The notes below the pieces were generated by a model. The model saw only the letters and a program-made list of their open reading frames with translations. It was not told the DNA's origin and did no database searches. From NCBI GenBank assembly GCA_021781255.1, contig JAJXXG010000191.1, positions 1-6,343 of the forward strand: a stretch of 6,343 bases of DNA. Direction: 5' to 3'. Shown here piece by piece: positions 5,961 to 6,343 of this stretch. The stretch is from Acidobacteriota bacterium. GTDB taxonomy: Bacteria; Acidobacteriota; Terriglobia; Terriglobales; Acidobacteriaceae. How positions within the stretch are numbered: position 1 is the first letter of the stretch; each line of letters opens with the position of its first letter. Made by a program: the position numbers and the translations under genes.

Positions 5961-6069
5961 ACCGGCGCAAGCCGGTGCGAATGGCAGACGCCGGATTCCC
6001 TGGCCGGATCACGCTCGCAGCTGGCCGTGAATCTGTGTGCACACCAGCCCGCGTAACCGCCGGTTCGCG
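5961..6069. ncRNA. Cluster of stem-loops, possible structured RNA
   Basis: Consecutive short stems fill about 110 bp. ACCGGC and GCCGGT close a GCAA tetraloop (5961-5976). GAAT + GGC pairs with GCC + ATTC, with GG bulged (5979-5998). GATCACG pairs with CGTG + ATC, with A6030 bulged (6007-6033). The palindrome GTGTGCACAC lies at 6035-6044. CGCG + AACC pairs with GGTT + CGCG, with T6054 bulged (6050-6069). The GCAA loop on the plus strand is a GNRA-type tetraloop. The strand is undecided and no Rfam-type family was recognised. High GC content makes chance hairpins common, so confidence is low. Confidence 0.25.
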
Positions 6070-6076
6070 GCCTGCG

Positions 6077-6124
6077 CTACAGTTCCCGGCTGCGGCACTT
6101 TAACTGCTCCGAAGCCTGCGGCAT
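6077..6124 (-). other. Strong orphan Shine-Dalgarno with 15-codon ORF
   Basis: On the minus strand AAGGAGG (6135-6129) lies four bases before an ATG at 6124 that opens a 15-codon frame, MPQASEQLKCRSREL, ending in TAG at 6077. The same frame could start earlier at an ATG at 6181, giving 34 codons, but that ATG has no SD. It could be a leader peptide, a small basic protein or the stub of a decayed gene. The stem-loop cluster begins eight bases after its stop. Confidence 0.2.
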
Positions 6125-6185
6125 CGTTCCTCCTTTCGCAGCCCTTCGCCCGGCGATGCGGAATTTCAGTCTTTTCAGCATCTCG

Positions 6186-6211
6186 AAATCCGGCCGCCGC
6201 GGCCTCCGGAT
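6186..6211 (-). terminator. Candidate terminator of the barrel-protein gene
   Basis: On the minus strand ATCCGG (6211-6206) pairs with CCGGAT (6193-6188), and an inner CCG/CGG stem closes the top. The hairpin is very GC-rich and is followed by a short T-run (6188-6186). It begins 18 bases after the TAG at 6230. The short T-run lowers confidence. Confidence 0.4.
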
Positions 6212-6229
6212 GCATGCGCAGGAACTGCT

Positions 6230-6343
6230 CTAAAAAATCCTCGCTTCCACGCCCGCGCTGATGTGCACTGCGCTCATGCTGCCGAAGCTGAACTGCGGCC
6301 AGTCCTGATACTCGAAGTCGGCAATGCGTAAATTGATGCGATG
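6230..6343 (-). CDS. Probable outer-membrane beta-barrel protein, C-terminal fragment
   Basis: The minus strand is open from the right edge to a TAG at 6230-6232, encoding the last 37 residues of a protein that starts outside the window. The end reads FEYQDWPQFSFGSMSAVHIS followed by AGVEARIF and stop. Alternating polar and hydrophobic residues and a terminal phenylalanine are the hallmark of the last strand of outer-membrane beta-barrel proteins, where the C-terminal aromatic is recognised by the BAM machinery. The preceding INLRIADFEYQDW is another strand followed by a turn. The fragment is too short to name a family; an OmpA-like or general porin-type barrel is the likeliest. A GC-rich hairpin 18 bases downstream would end its transcript. 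It is a real coding end by composition and sequence character, but alone it is modest evidence. Confidence 0.6.
   Translation of the reverse strand, partial: HRINLRIADFEYQDWPQFSFGSMSAVHISAGVEARIF

Larger units (their letters stand above)
5697..6229. other. 533-bp intergenic region upstream of the ferredoxin
   Basis: No convincing gene was found between the ferredoxin and the barrel-protein fragment. Open frames on both strands lack recognisable families. Read on the minus strand in order, it holds a GC-rich hairpin with a short T-run (6211-6186), a strong SD with a 15-codon ORF (6135-6077), a cluster of stem-loops (6069-5961), a CRP/FNR-like site (5911-5896) and the ferredoxin SD. A -10-like TATACC on the minus strand (5842-5837 or nearby) lacks a matching -35 box, so no ferredoxin promoter can be fixed. 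Confidence 0.5.

Noticed and set aside
5940..6000. Resemblance to part of a cobalamin riboswitch (CCGGTGCGAAT-like string)
   Set aside because: The other conserved elements, including the GCCACTG segment and the B12 box, are absent, and no plus-strand gene follows that it could control.

Overview
The window is GC-rich bacterial DNA with small, mostly non-recognisable genes. Gene content suggests an Acidobacteriota soil-type genome: a YncE-like beta-propeller, a PIN protein coupled to an uncharacterised partner, a secreted Ala/Pro-tailed protein, a small two-cluster ferredoxin, and a barrel protein ending in Phe. This assignment is inference from protein character only; no rRNA or other phylogenetic marker is present. 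No CRISPR array, tRNA, rRNA, transposase or phage gene was seen.

Layout, left to right. (1) 3-650 (+): C-terminal part of a YncE/YVTN-type beta-propeller; its start lies outside the window. (2) 659-1866 (-): a two-gene unit converging on the propeller gene with an 8-bp gap. A 241-residue uncharacterised protein is followed, with a GTGA stop/start overlap, by a 161-residue PIN-domain protein whose usual acidic residues are partly replaced. The arrangement resembles a VapBC toxin-antitoxin pair but neither partner is standard. (3) 1867-2446: a 580-bp divergent intergenic region, less GC-rich at its right end, with a hairpin, a 12-bp palindrome and candidate promoters. (4) 2447-5074 (+): an 875-residue secreted protein of unknown function, with a signal peptide, six cysteines after it, and an Ala/Pro-rich tail. 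It has no Shine-Dalgarno sequence and a -10-like box six bases from its ATG, so its mRNA may be leaderless. (5) 5075-5444: a 370-bp gap between convergent genes with a candidate terminator on each strand and two related bulged palindromes in inverted orientation. (6) 5445-5696 (-): a ferredoxin with Asp in place of one cluster-I cysteine. (7) 5697-6229: a 533-bp non-coding stretch containing a CRP/FNR-like site, a run of closely packed hairpins, a strong orphan Shine-Dalgarno with a tiny ORF, and a terminator-like hairpin. (8) 6230-6343 (-): the last 37 codons of a probable outer-membrane beta-barrel protein, cut by the window edge.

Only the PIN gene and its upstream partner are visibly coupled. 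The other genes look independently transcribed. The most interesting parts are the PIN pair, the structured non-coding DNA on both sides of the ferredoxin, and the large unknown secreted protein.
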